A stretch of 64,000 bases of DNA from JACXTP01 sp963789555 (GTDB lineage Archaea > Thermoplasmatota > Thermoplasmata > Methanomassiliicoccales > UBA472): NCBI GenBank assembly GCA_963789555.1, contig CAWBKY010000007.1, positions 124,001 through 188,000 of the forward strand. The letters run 5' to 3'. The notes under the pieces are model-generated. The model ran no database searches. It saw only the letters and a program-made list of their open reading frames with translations, and had not been told where the DNA came from. The translations under genes and the position numbers were made by a program. Of this stretch, positions 46,525-56,567 are shown piece after piece (the first letter of the stretch is position 1; each line of letters opens with the position of its first letter).

Positions 46525-47211
46525 ATGAAGGTCGTTGACGCCAAGGTGCGGGTGAAGCACGAGTGCAGCATGTGCCACCTCTCAGAATCGTTCCCAGATG
46601 CCAAGATGGCGGTTTGGTGCAATGGCAGCACGGACGTTCTTCAGGTACTAGCCGAGCGTTCATCCGACCTAACATCCATAATCGATGCGGTCCAGGAGAG
46701 ATCCATCACGGAAGAGATCCTCAGGGAGAAGTACTCGGCGATGACCATCATCCGAGAATGCGCTTGCGACGGCGAGTACATACCCGGAATCATTCAAAAA
46801 TCCGGGTGCTGGTCAATTGGGCCGTGCACATACCAGGATGGTTACGAGGTGCACCGCCTCATCGCCCCCAGCAAGAACAAGCTGAGGGAGTGCGTGGCCT
46901 CCTTAAGGTTGACCGGAAAGGTGGAGATCCTCTCCATGAAACCAAGGGAGACCGCCGAGACGTTCAAAGACCTAGGGATAATGCCCGTGCCGGTCCTTGA
47001 GGGGTTGACCGAAAAACAGATCGAGGTCTTGATCTCAGCGCATGAGAGCGGAATCTATGCTATCCCGGCAAGGGCGAAAATGGACGATGTTGCTAAGAGA
47101 TTAGGGATGTCCAGGTCGACCTATGGCGAGCATCTAAGGAAGGCGATGAGCACATTGATGGACAACTCCTATCCGATGCTCAAACTGTTCGCCCTGCCCA
47201 AAGGCAAATAG
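46525..47211 (+). CDS. Bat-type HTH transcription regulator
   Basis: A 228-residue protein whose C-terminus (GLTEKQIEVLISAHESG, then KRLGMSRSTYGEHLRKAM) is the bacterio-opsin-activator HTH_10 domain. The N-terminal part has several cysteines (CSMCHLS; ECACDGEY; CWSIGPC) and may sense a metal, thiol or redox state. TATA-like GCATTAAT is about 30 bases before the ATG, consistent with a leaderless or very short leader. The downstream TDT transporter on the same strand is a likely target. Confidence 0.85.
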   Translation: MKVVDAKVRVKHECSMCHLSESFPDAKMAVWCNGSTDVLQVLAERSSDLTSIIDAVQERSITEEILREKYSAMTIIRECACDGEYIPGIIQKSGCWSIGPCTYQDGYEVHRLIAPSKNKLRECVASLRLTGKVEILSMKPRETAETFKDLGIMPVPVLEGLTEKQIEVLISAHESGIYAIPARAKMDDVAKRLGMSRSTYGEHLRKAMSTLMDNSYPMLKLFALPKGK

Positions 47212-47349
47212 GCAGATCGGTGGCTCACAGAAGCGAGCAACTTACGGTCTCTTTGACCATCCAGATGGCCTTTTTTACCATTTAATCGATGCAATCCGAT
47301 TTCATTATGTATTCCACGTTCAGTTCCTTGTTTTCAGAGGGGGAACACA

Positions 47350-48309
47350 GTGGCAGAACCGACCAGCGAGAGCACGATAAGAAAGGTCGCATGCAAGGCA
47401 CCAGTGCCTTTGGGGGGGCTGATGCTGGGCCTTGCCTCGGCAGGCAACATGGTCCCGGACGTCAAAGCCTCTTTTCGGGGTGCTTTCCCTAACGGTGTTG
47501 GCCATCATAATGCTGCGCATATGTCTTGGACACCAAGAACTTCAAGGAGGAGATGAAGAACCCCGCCATCGCCGGGATCTCTTGCACCATCCCCATGGGC
47601 ATCATGGTCCTCACGACATACACCGAACCTTCCTTCCCCACATTCTCCTATCGTGGTCTTCATCGGAGCTTTGTTGACCCATTTCGCCCTTATGATCTAT
47701 TTCACCAAGACATTCATGCTTAAGTTCGATGTTCACAAGATGCTTCCCGCCTATTTCGTGGTCTATGTCGGGATCGCGGTGGGAAGCGTGGTCGCTCCCA
47801 TATATGACGCATTCACCTTGGGTCAGGCTTTGTTCTGGTTCGGTTTCCTTTCCTACCTTGTGCTCTTGCCCCTGATATTCTATCGGGTCTCCATCAAGAA
47901 GACGGTCCCGGAACCGCTCTTGCCCACCATCGCCATATTCGCCGCTCCGGCCAGTCTATGCCTGGCGGGATATCTCAGCTCGTTCCAGTCCAAGGAGATG
48001 GCATTGGTAGGGGTTCTATTTTCGTTGTCTTTGATCTCATACATTGCGGTCATCCTCTATCTCCCCAAGCTGCTGAAGCTGAAGTTCTACCCCAGCTGCT
48101 CGGCCTTCACCTTCCCCTTGGTCATCAGCGCCATCGCCACCAACGCCACATACAAGTATCTAAAGGCCGAGGGGACGGACATTCCGGCCTTGGAATACCT
48201 GGCCTGGTTCGAGATCGCCCTTGCCCTCATACTGATAACCTACGTGCTGGTCAGGTACACTGATCATTTCGTCCTGAAGCGGGCAAAAAAGGTGGAACCG
48301 GTTAAATGA
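47350..48309 (+). CDS. TDT-family anion transporter, three frame breaks
   Basis: Four frame segments join to about 318 residues with some ten membrane helices. APVPLGGLMLGLASAGN, the NPAIAGISCTIPMGIM segment and YLVLLPLIFYR are typical of tellurite-resistance/C4-dicarboxylate (TehA/SLAC1-like) channels and carriers. Breaks near 47468-47475, 47527-47530 and 47650-47653 each need one base removed. GTG 47350 follows AGAGGGGGA. Transport of a small anion is likely; the actual substrate is unknown. Confidence 0.82.
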
Positions 48310-48386
48310 TCCCCGACGATCCTTGACCCCTGCCCTTGGATTGAAAGGCAAGGATGAACGGAGGGACCTCAAGGAACGAATTCCCC

Positions 48387-49674
48387 TCATGATTTGCGAC
48401 GATCGCCGAGGAGACCATATCCAGGCCCGATCCCTTCCTTTTCCACTACCATGCTGGTTCCCAAGGTCAGTATGAAACTGGACACGATGGCAATGGCGAT
48501 CACCGGGGTCAAGGTCAGTTGGAACATCATGGCCACGATCAAGGCCAGGGCCATCGGCGAGCGCAACAACGCCACCGCCACCCCCGAGATCAAGCAGACC
48601 ATGCAGACCACCTCCGGGATGAAGGGGAAGGCAAGGTGTACCGCCAACCCGACAGAGGCGCCAATGAAGAAGGAAGGGAAGATGTACCCCCCGGTCCAAC
48701 CCATGCTCAGGCATACGCAGAGGAGGATTATCTTTGCCAAGGCCAGGGCCAGCAACATGGCGATTCCCAGTTCCACGGCGTCATTGATTATGGTCTGGAT
48801 CTCAGCGGCCCCATCGAAAAGGGCCAGTGGAAAGACCGTCCCGATCAACCCAAGGATGAGGCCAGCCAAAAGGGCCAGGGGGATCGGTTTCGATGTCCAA
48901 GGCTCCGCGAGGTTTTTCATTCGTCGATAGAGGAATATCGTGAATATGCCGATGGCGCCGCCCAAAAGGCCAAGGAAAATGGCATAGAGCAGCTGTATGT
49001 TCTCCAGACCATCGTAAGGTGGGAAGGTATATTCACTTCCGAACACAAATCCGGTCAAAGTATAGAAGACCGCGTATGCAGCGGTGGAGGCCACTATTCC
49101 CGGGATGATGATCAACCAACCGATGTTCTTCTTGTTGTTCATCGCCATCTCGATGGTGAAGATGGAGGAGGCGAAGGGCGAGCCCAGGAACGCACCGAAC
49201 ATGCCGCTGATGCCCGCGTAGGTCGCGACAGAGACCGCCTGCTTCGGGGCCTTCCTCCGCTCTGTCAACCAGGTCCCTATTCCCGCGGTCGCTCCCACCA
49301 ACGGGCCCTCTGGGCCGATGGACCCTCCGAAGAGCAATGCCACCAACCCTCTTATCATCCCGACGATGCCGTTCTTCGGTGAGATCCTTCCATCCACTTC
49401 GAACTCCTTCAATTCCTCCTGAAGTATGACCGGTTTTACCTTTGAAAAATGAGTTATCAGGCCGACCAGCAACCCCCCGATCAAGCATAAGGAAATGATC
49501 AAAACCGGTGAATCCTCGATAATCCCCCTGACCCAATGCCTTGGGCAACTCGACCCAAAGCAGGTCCTGACCATTGTCCATGATCCAGAAGAAGGTGGCG
49601 ACCACCAACGCCGACACCATACCGACGACGGCGGACAGGATGAGAAGTTTGTAGTACGGCAGACTTCTCATCAT
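48387..49674 (-). CDS. ClC-family chloride channel or antiporter, one frame break
   Basis: Removing one base near 49524-49535 gives 428 residues with about 12 membrane helices. The selectivity segment GGSIGPEGPLVGA holds the gating glutamate, and GGYIFPSFFIGASVG is the second filter segment. No CBS domains follow. ClC proteins pass chloride or exchange it for protons. It converges with the TDT gene, 77 bases away. A TATA-like CATTATATAATTT (about 49741-49753, minus strand) precedes it. Confidence 0.9.
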
Positions 49675-49819
49675 GTTCTCTGATCTGTTCTTTGGCCCCT
49701 TCCAACCGCTACCCCCCTCGCCTCATAGATAACGTGACTTGAAATTATATAATGGAGTCCGATGGCAATGCCCCCGATGCCAATCATTAATATCGAAGGA
49801 TGTCTTCGAATCCCTCACT

Positions 49820-50935
49820 ATGTACGACCCGCGCATGCGCAAATTGGCCGACGTTCTGGTGGAACACTCCTTGAAGCTGAAGAAGGGCGAGGTCGTCTAT
49901 GTGGAGACCTTCGACATGCCCACCGAGATGGTGGAGGTCCTCCTGGACAAGATCTATGAGGTCGGGGCGATCCCCCAGGTGTCATTACGATCGGCCAAGG
50001 TCCTGCGCAAGTTCTTCATGGGCGCGGACGAGGCGACCATGCGGCTCACTGGCGAGATCGAGCTGGAGAAGATGAAGCGGTCACAGGCCTACATCGGGAT
50101 GAGGGGGTCGCACAACATCACCGAGACCTCGGACGTCCCGGCGGAGAAGATGAAGCTATACAACCAACATTGGTGGGGGCCGGTGCACACCAACCGGCGC
50201 ATCTCGGACACCCGCTGGGTGGTGCTGCGTTGGCCGACCTCGGCCATGGCCCAACAGGCTGAGATGTCGACAGAGGGCTTCGAGGACTTCTATTTCAAGA
50301 CCTGCACCCTCGACTACGACCGGATGTCCAAGGCCATGGACCCGTTGGTGTCATTGATGCAGAGGACCGACAAGGTGAGATTGGTCGGTCCAGGGACGGA
50401 CCTCCGGTTCTCCATCAAGGGCATCCCCATCATCAAGTGCGACGGGGCGCTCAACATACCGGATGGCGAGGTCTACACCGCCCCGGTCAAGGACTCGGTG
50501 AACGGGACCATCCAGTACAATGCTAAGACCCTTTACCAGGGCAAGGTGTTCGAGAACATTCTATTCAAGTTCAAGGAAGGGAAGATCATTGAGGCCACCT
50601 CATCGAACACAAAGGCATTGAACGCCATCTTGGACACGGATGAGGGGGCCAGATATGTTGGGGAGTTCGCCATCGGTGTCAACCCTTACGTGACCAAGGC
50701 GATGCTGGACACGCTCTTCGACGAGAAGATCACCGGCTCGATACACTTCACCCCAGGGAACTCCTACAACGATGCCTACAATGGGAACCGGTCCACCGTG
50801 CACTGGGACATGGTGCTCATCCAGACGCCCGAATGGGGCGGTGGCGAGATCTACTTCGACGATGTGTTGATAAGGAAGGATGGGCGCTTCGTCCTCAGGG
50901 AGCTCGAGGGTTTGAACCCGGAGCGACTCTCGTGA
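49820..50935 (+). CDS. M29-family aminopeptidase
   Basis: A 371-residue metal-dependent leucyl aminopeptidase of the thermophilic AmpS/PepS type. Conserved segments include TDLRFSIKGIP, the metal-binding VPAEKMKLYNQ-like region, EGARYVGEFAIGVNP and HFTPGNSYNDAYNGN with a histidine and acidic ligands late in the protein. I chose ATG 49820, as TTAATATCG lies about 30 bases upstream; the longer frame from 49739 overlaps that promoter. Confidence 0.9.
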   Translation: MYDPRMRKLADVLVEHSLKLKKGEVVYVETFDMPTEMVEVLLDKIYEVGAIPQVSLRSAKVLRKFFMGADEATMRLTGEIELEKMKRSQAYIGMRGSHNITETSDVPAEKMKLYNQHWWGPVHTNRRISDTRWVVLRWPTSAMAQQAEMSTEGFEDFYFKTCTLDYDRMSKAMDPLVSLMQRTDKVRLVGPGTDLRFSIKGIPIIKCDGALNIPDGEVYTAPVKDSVNGTIQYNAKTLYQGKVFENILFKFKEGKIIEATSSNTKALNAILDTDEGARYVGEFAIGVNPYVTKAMLDTLFDEKITGSIHFTPGNSYNDAYNGNRSTVHWDMVLIQTPEWGGGEIYFDDVLIRKDGRFVLRELEGLNPERLS

Positions 50936-50948
50936 GGTCGAAGCATCC

Positions 50949-51518
50949 TCATTTCCTTTTCTTCAATGTCTTTCCGATGCTGAAGGCTTTGGCGACCTCA
51001 TCCCCCATACCGACATACGGGCCACCAGGCATGGCATAGAGCAAGGGTCTGACCTTGCTCTGGTCCGCCTTACCATCTACCAGACAGTCCTCGTCCACCA
51101 GGACCTCCTCCACGGTCCCGACGATCATGTCCACCCCGGGGAACTCCAGCACCTGTGACAGGGAGCAGCCGATGCTTATGGGGCATTCCTCGATCAATGG
51201 TGCATGTTCCACCTTTCCATAATGTATGGTGAAGAGCGAGGACTTGTCCACCTTGTATCCGGAGCGGATGCCACAATAATCGGTCACCTGGGCCTGCTCC
51301 ACGGTCGGGATGTTGACACTGAAGGCCTTATTGGCGACTATGCCGTCCTTGGTGAAGCGCTTCTTTCCCAGCACCAGCCCGATGGTGGGCGGCTCATCGT
51401 CGATCATCGTGAACCAGGCCACCGTGCAGAAGTTGGCCCTACCCTCATGAACGGACCCCAAAAGGCAGACCGGGAGCACCAGTGGGGGCATTCCCTTTTC
51501 AATGACCTTCTTGTTCAT
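50949..51518 (-). CDS. Flavin reductase-like FMN-binding protein
   Basis: A split-barrel protein of about 189 residues. PPLVLPVCLLGSVHEGRANF, TVAWFTMIDDEPPTIGLVLG and KAFSVNIPT match the archaeal flavoredoxin group, which binds FMN and moves electrons or reduces flavin. ATG 51518 is the choice; GTG 51557 is possible because TATA-like GTAATAAAC is about 25 bases upstream of it. It converges with the aminopeptidase and diverges from SulP. Confidence 0.87.
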   Translation of the reverse strand: MNKKVIEKGMPPLVLPVCLLGSVHEGRANFCTVAWFTMIDDEPPTIGLVLGKKRFTKDGIVANKAFSVNIPTVEQAQVTDYCGIRSGYKVDKSSLFTIHYGKVEHAPLIEECPISIGCSLSQVLEFPGVDMIVGTVEEVLVDEDCLVDGKADQSKVRPLLYAMPGGPYVGMGDEVAKAFSIGKTLKKRK

Positions 51519-51677
51519 GGAAACGCTACCGCCTTGCCGGTTTATCTCCTTTAACACCGAGATGATGGGGATGGTAAGTGTTTATTACCTGCATCTACCA
51601 TGAAATGCCTACCAGCAATTATTTGAAAGCCAATGGCATATTGCCACTAACCGGTCATCTATCGGGGTTGAGGAAGG

Positions 51678-53568
51678 TTGTCTCAGGAAGGTGTGAAGGG
51701 GAGCCCAGGGGACGAGGCATCGCAAACCAAGGAGGGGGAGCGTAAACCCGACCTGACCGACCAATTGATCGGAGCCAAGGATGGATCGGTGAGAATGGCG
51801 AAGACGGTGGTCAAGGACGCGGCCCTCATCAAGGACGTGGTCCAGGTGACCGCCAAGCAGGTCGGCCACGATGTGTCCATGGGGGGAAGGAAGAAAAGGA
51901 ATCGGGTCCAGGATTTCCTGCCCATCTTGGATTGGGGTCCGAAGTACGATAAGAAATTCCTAAGGACCGACGCCATCGCCGGTATAACCATCGCCTGCCT
52001 GATCATCCCAGACACCATGGCGTGCGCCAGCATCGCCGGGGTACCGCCCGCCCATGGCCTTTACGCCGGTCTTTTCGCAGCATTGCTATATGCTCTGACC
52101 GGCTCGGCCAAGCATGTGATCGGTGAGACGCCCTCGGCCCTATCGGCCATGGCCGCCGCCACGGCCGTTTCGATCGCGGTGGTCGGGACGGAGGATTACA
52201 ACCAACTTATTTTCATGATCGCCTTCATGGCCGGGATCGCCTGTCTCGCCGCCGGCGTCCTGCGCCTAGGTTTCATTTCCAATTTCATCTCCAAGCCCAT
52301 TTTGAAAGGGTTCTTGTTCGGGATAGGCCTGACCATCGTGGCCAGCAACCTCCCTAAGGTCCTAGGCATACCCAAAGGGGATGGAAATTTCTTCCAACAG
52401 ATCTATTACATCCTACAGAACTTGGACCAGACCAATTATGCCGCCCTCGGGCTGGCGCTGGCCTCCCTGGCCATTATCATTTTGGTGGAACAGAAGGCCA
52501 AAAAGATACCCGGGCTCCTGGTGGCGCTGGTATTTGGGATAGTGGCCACTTGGGTCATGGTGAGCTTTTTCGATGTCGACCTCAGCTATGTCGGTGCCAT
52601 ACCCAGTGGCCTGCCCATGCCCGGCATCCCGGAGGTCTCGTCAACGGCCATGGCCTCGATCATACCGGCGGCCGTCGGGGTGGGCTTCATCGGTTACATG
52701 CAGACCTTGGCCATCGGTAAGTCGGCCGGGGAGCGAAAAGGTTACGAGGTGGACAAGGACCAGGAGTTCATCGCGGTCGGCTCCACCAACTTCATCGGGG
52801 GATTGTTCAGCGGCATCCCCTCCGGGGGGCAGCACCAGCGTCTCAGCGGTAAATGAGGGCGCCGGGGCGCAATCCCAGGTGTCGTCATTGGTGGCGGCCG
52901 GGATATTGTTGCTCACCCTCCTCTTCCTCACTCCGCTGTTCTACTACCTGCCCCTGTGCGTATTGGGGATAATCATCCTACTGGCCGTGCGGTCGGTGCT
53001 GGACGTCAAGGAGCAGGCCCGGTTCTTCCACATCAATCCGACCGATTTCTTCCTGTCGGTCATCGCCATATTCGGGGTGATAATGCTGGACATCCTGGCC
53101 GGGCTGATCATCGCCGTTATCATCTCGATCGTCATCCTCATGCTGCGCAGTTCCAAGCCCGAGGTGGTCATCCTCGGAAGGTTAGAAGGAAGGAGGGGCT
53201 GGTACTCCAAGCAGAGGAACCCCGATGTGATCGTGGAGAAGGGATTGTTGATACTGAGGCCGGAAGGGAGCCTCTATTTCGTCAACATCGACATGGTCCT
53301 GGACGAGATCCGTTACCTACTATCGTGGAACCTTGATGCCAAGGTCGTCCTGCTGGACCTCAGCCTGACCAGCTCGATGGACGTCACCGCAAGCGACGGA
53401 TTGAAACGTCTAATCGTAGAGGTCCAGAAGAAAGGCCTTCAGTTATGGTTCGTAGAAGTATTGGGCCCGGTCAAAACCGTCTTCGACAACTCCGGGATAT
53501 CCGAACTGATCGGCGATAACGACTATCAGAGCATCGGTGAGGCGGTGGACAAGTTCAAAAAGCTTTGA
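51678..53568 (+). CDS. SulP-family anion transporter with STAS domain, one frame break
   Basis: Removing one G from the G6 run at 52824-52829 gives 629 residues. An unusual hydrophilic N-terminal stretch of about 75 residues precedes the membrane core (TDAIAGITIACLIIPDTMA; HGLYAGLFAALLYAL; IGGLFSGIPSGGSTS). The C-terminal STAS domain begins about residue 510 (VVLLDLSLTSSMDVTASDGL). SulP proteins carry sulfate, bicarbonate or other anions. TTG 51678 follows GAGGAAGG. Confidence 0.9.
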
Positions 53569-53572
53569 GCGT

Positions 53573-54127
53573 TCAGGAGGGCTCGGGGGCTTCGACCTCT
53601 ACCGCCACCTCGTTCCGCCTCATGAACCCAGGGGTGCCAGGTCCATTGTAGTACATCTCGAAGGTCTCGCCGATGGCCTTCAATCCGTGATGCTTCACGG
53701 CATCCATTAGCGCCTTCTTCTTCTCCTCCACATCCTTCTCACGGGCGTAACCGCGGAACCGGACCACGGCCAAGACCCTCCCCGCCACCTCATCGATGCG
53801 CACCTTTGGGTCCAAGGGTCTGGGCAGATCGCTCAACCTGTATTCCTTCGGCATGACGAAGGACATCCTCCGCTCATCGGATATGACCGGGACGGTCATG
53901 GCCAGGCTTTTTCCGCGGGGTTGGTTGGAGATAACTGGAACGGTCATGGCGATCTTATCGCTCCCCTCGTTCTTACCGGAGATGTATCGGAACAGATAGC
54001 CGAACGCCTCGTTCTCGCTCATCCCTTCCACCGTGGCGACGAGGATGGGTGGATACCGACGGACCTCAAGGTCATCATAGATCGCCACCACATCATAACG
54101 GTGCCTCTTCGGCCATGAATCGAACAT
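53573..54127 (-). CDS. SOUL heme-binding family protein
   Basis: About 184 residues with YDDLEVRRYPPILVATV, YISGKNEGSDKIAMTVPVI and a C-terminal NEVAVEV, matching the SOUL/HBP barrel family. Relatives bind heme or other hydrophobic ligands; the archaeal role is unknown. ATG 54127 is chosen; the frame is open to 54196. It ends four bases from SulP and is divergent from the flavodoxin gene. Confidence 0.87.
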   Translation of the reverse strand: MFDSWPKRHRYDVVAIYDDLEVRRYPPILVATVEGMSENEAFGYLFRYISGKNEGSDKIAMTVPVISNQPRGKSLAMTVPVISDERRMSFVMPKEYRLSDLPRPLDPKVRIDEVAGRVLAVVRFRGYAREKDVEEKKKALMDAVKHHGLKAIGETFEMYYNGPGTPGFMRRNEVAVEVEAPEPS

Positions 54128-54199
54128 CGGAGCGCCTGCACAATCAATGTTTCGCTCGGGAATGGTCCGAAAACGAATATCTACCGGCCTACCCATGCC

Positions 54200-54693
54200 A
54201 TGAGATCAGAGATGCGTTTCATAATAGCCTTCGATACCATGTACGGCAACACCCGCAAGGTGGCGGAGTACGTGGCATCCGAGCTGATCAAGCACGGGCA
54301 TGAGACGGAGCTGGTCGACCTAAAAAGACAAACCCGGGAGGTCGAGGGCGACGTGCTGCTGCTCGGGTCGCCTACCCGGATGGGCAAGATGTCGAGGCGA
54401 GCGGCAAGGTTCGCCAAGAAGATCGACCATGAGGTCTGGAAGGACCGGCCAATGGCCGTGTTCGACACGATCCTGGAACTCCCTCAGGATCAGGAGGGTC
54501 GGGCCAAGGTGATGAGATGGACCGAGAACGGGGCGGCCATCCGGCTGAGGGAACTGTTGCGATCGAGGGGGTTCAAGGTCCATGATGAGGTCCTTCGGGT
54601 GGCGGTCATCGGTAGGAAGGGACCTTTGACCATGGGGCCGAGGAAGCCTCCCGGGCCTGGGCGCGTGACCTGCTGGCCTCATCGCATGTCTGA
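54200..54693 (+). CDS. Flavodoxin, one frame break near the end
   Basis: IIAFDTMYGNTRKVAEYVA is the FMN-binding loop of flavodoxins, followed by LLLGSPTRMGKMSRRA. Adding one base to the G run at 54634-54637 changes the last residues to MGAEEASRAWARDLL and ends the protein at 164 residues, matching family length. It carries single electrons between redox enzymes. The start is ATG 54200 or ATG 54212. The CobW gene follows closely. Confidence 0.82.
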
Positions 54694-54749
54694 TGCCCTG
54701 CAATAAGCATTTATCCTCTCAGGCGGTTCCCGCCCCGGGGTGGAACATC

Positions 54750-55817
54750 ATGGCCACAAGGATAGTCATCATCGGGGGGTTCTTGGGTGCGGGCAAGACC
54801 ACCATAATCAACCGCATCGCCAAAGCCCTCCATCAGGAGGGAAAGAACGTCGCCCTCATCACCAACGACCAAGGCGAGGCCTTGGTGGACACCCAGTATT
54901 GCACGGCGGAAGGTATGCAGGTGGCCGAGGTGCAGAGAGGCTGTTTCTGTTGCCGCTTCGACGACTTCATGTTCTCCGCCCGCTCGTTGGTGGGGCGCCA
55001 CACCCCCGATTACATCCTGGCCGAGCCGGTCGGCTCTTGCACCGATCTTCTGGCCACCGTCGTCGCCCCTCTTAAGGTCCTTTACCCTCGGGAGTTCACC
55101 GTAGCCCCGCTCATCATCCTGGTGGACGCAGAGCGCGCCATCGAGGCGGGATTCGATTCAGACAGCATCGGCGATTACCTGCGCCGGCACCAGATCCAGG
55201 AAGGGGAGCTCATCGTGCTCTCCAAGATGGACAAGGTCACCGGCGAGGAGCTGGAGCAGGTTCGCGACATCATCGGGGAGATCAACCCGACGGCGGAGGT
55301 GGTGCCCCATTCCTCCATGACTGGGCGAGGATTGGACCACATACTGAAGGTGATCAGCTCCGATCGGGTCAGCGGAAGGACGCCAGTCCAGGTCGATTAT
55401 GACATCTATGCCCAAGCTGAGGCCGAGCTCGGTTGGTACAACGGCACCTACCGATTCCATGCGCACAGGGCGGACTCCTACGATCTGGCGACCAGGGTGC
55501 TGCGGGGTATTGCCGCCCAATACCAACCGGACGACATCGCCCATGCCAAGGTCATGCTCGCCTCGGAGAGCAACGCGGTGAAGATCAGCGCGGTGCTGCG
55601 CAGCATCACCGTCGATTCTGTGAAGGGCTCGAGATATTCCGAGGGGAACGTGACCATGACCGTGAACGCCCGCATAGTCTCCTCGCCGGAGGTCCTCCAG
55701 ACGGTGGTCAGGAATAGCGTGCAGAAGGCCATGGAGGGTAGTTCCCTCTCATTGGAGGGTTTCGAGGACGAGTGCTTCTCACCATCCCGACCCAATCCCA
55801 CCCATCGCATGACCTGA
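54750..55817 (+). CDS. COG0523 (CobW/P47K) GTPase 1
   Basis: A metal-chaperone type GTPase of about 355 residues. IIGGFLGAGKTTIINR is the P-loop, ALITNDQGEALVDT a switch region, and GCFCCRFDD the metal-binding CxCC motif. The C-terminal domain is longer than in simple CobW proteins. Annotated P47K proteins in methanogens are often linked with corrinoid methyltransferase systems. ATG 54750 is the start. An ArsR-like regulator and a second GTPase follow. Confidence 0.9.
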   Translation: MATRIVIIGGFLGAGKTTIINRIAKALHQEGKNVALITNDQGEALVDTQYCTAEGMQVAEVQRGCFCCRFDDFMFSARSLVGRHTPDYILAEPVGSCTDLLATVVAPLKVLYPREFTVAPLIILVDAERAIEAGFDSDSIGDYLRRHQIQEGELIVLSKMDKVTGEELEQVRDIIGEINPTAEVVPHSSMTGRGLDHILKVISSDRVSGRTPVQVDYDIYAQAEAELGWYNGTYRFHAHRADSYDLATRVLRGIAAQYQPDDIAHAKVMLASESNAVKISAVLRSITVDSVKGSRYSEGNVTMTVNARIVSSPEVLQTVVRNSVQKAMEGSSLSLEGFEDECFSPSRPNPTHRMT

Positions 55818-55901
55818 AACCTATTCGACGATCGCCGAACTTTTCTACATCTTTAAAATTGTTACTTTAAAGTTAAATAATCATGGTCCAAGTCTACGTC
55901 G

Positions 55902-56519
55902 TTGAAGAACAACTGCCGCATCGAAATTCAGTACATCGACCCCGAGGTGTACACGTCCATCGTGAACCACCCTCTGCGCAAGGACATCCTGCGCTCGCTC
56001 TACGTCATGTGCAATAACGAACCGATCACGAAGCAGCATCTTGCCGACCATCTGAACGTAGGCTATCACCAGCTCGTGTACCAGTTGAACAACCACCTGC
56101 ATGATTTCTGGCAGGTGGTGGAGGAGCAGAAGGTTCGCGGCACTCGGATGGAACTGATCGGACCGGCCTACCCCGACACCATCTTCATAACCCTGGGGAA
56201 GGACAACGCGATCTTCATCGTGGACCCCATGGCCAATCTCTTCGGGCCATTGTACAAGGTGGGCACCCGTTGTGACCAATGTTCGCCCGCGGAGGCGCGC
56301 CGCTGCGTGGAATCGACCACCAACCAGGGGTGCTGTAAGAACGGTCTCACCGAGACCGAGCAGGCGATCCTCATAGCCAACTCCCGGAAGATGCCCATGC
56401 GGACGGTGGAGCAGGCCATCATCTGCTCGTTGCGGGGCATCCCAGAGGGCAACATGTGCTCCATCGAGATACCTTGCGATGGATGCCCCTTCAAGAAACG
56501 CGTCATCCAGATACGCTGA
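55902..56519 (+). CDS. ArsR-like winged-helix protein with cysteine clusters
   Basis: Residues 15-80 (IVNHPLRKDILRSLYVM, then ITKQHLADHLNVGYHQLVYQL) form a winged helix. The C-terminal half holds cysteines at CDQCSPAEARRC, GCCKNG and MCSIEIPCDGCPFKK, fit for binding metal or an iron-sulfur cluster. TTG 55902 is the likely start, with TATA-like CTTTAAAGTTAAATAA about 25-35 bases upstream. Its placement between two COG0523 GTPases suggests it controls them according to metal or corrinoid state. Confidence 0.8.
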   Translation: MKNNCRIEIQYIDPEVYTSIVNHPLRKDILRSLYVMCNNEPITKQHLADHLNVGYHQLVYQLNNHLHDFWQVVEEQKVRGTRMELIGPAYPDTIFITLGKDNAIFIVDPMANLFGPLYKVGTRCDQCSPAEARRCVESTTNQGCCKNGLTETEQAILIANSRKMPMRTVEQAIICSLRGIPEGNMCSIEIPCDGCPFKKRVIQIR

Positions 56520-56567
56520 TGGGCATTGGACAGCAGGTGTAAATAGGCGTTAAGGGAATCCGGGCGC

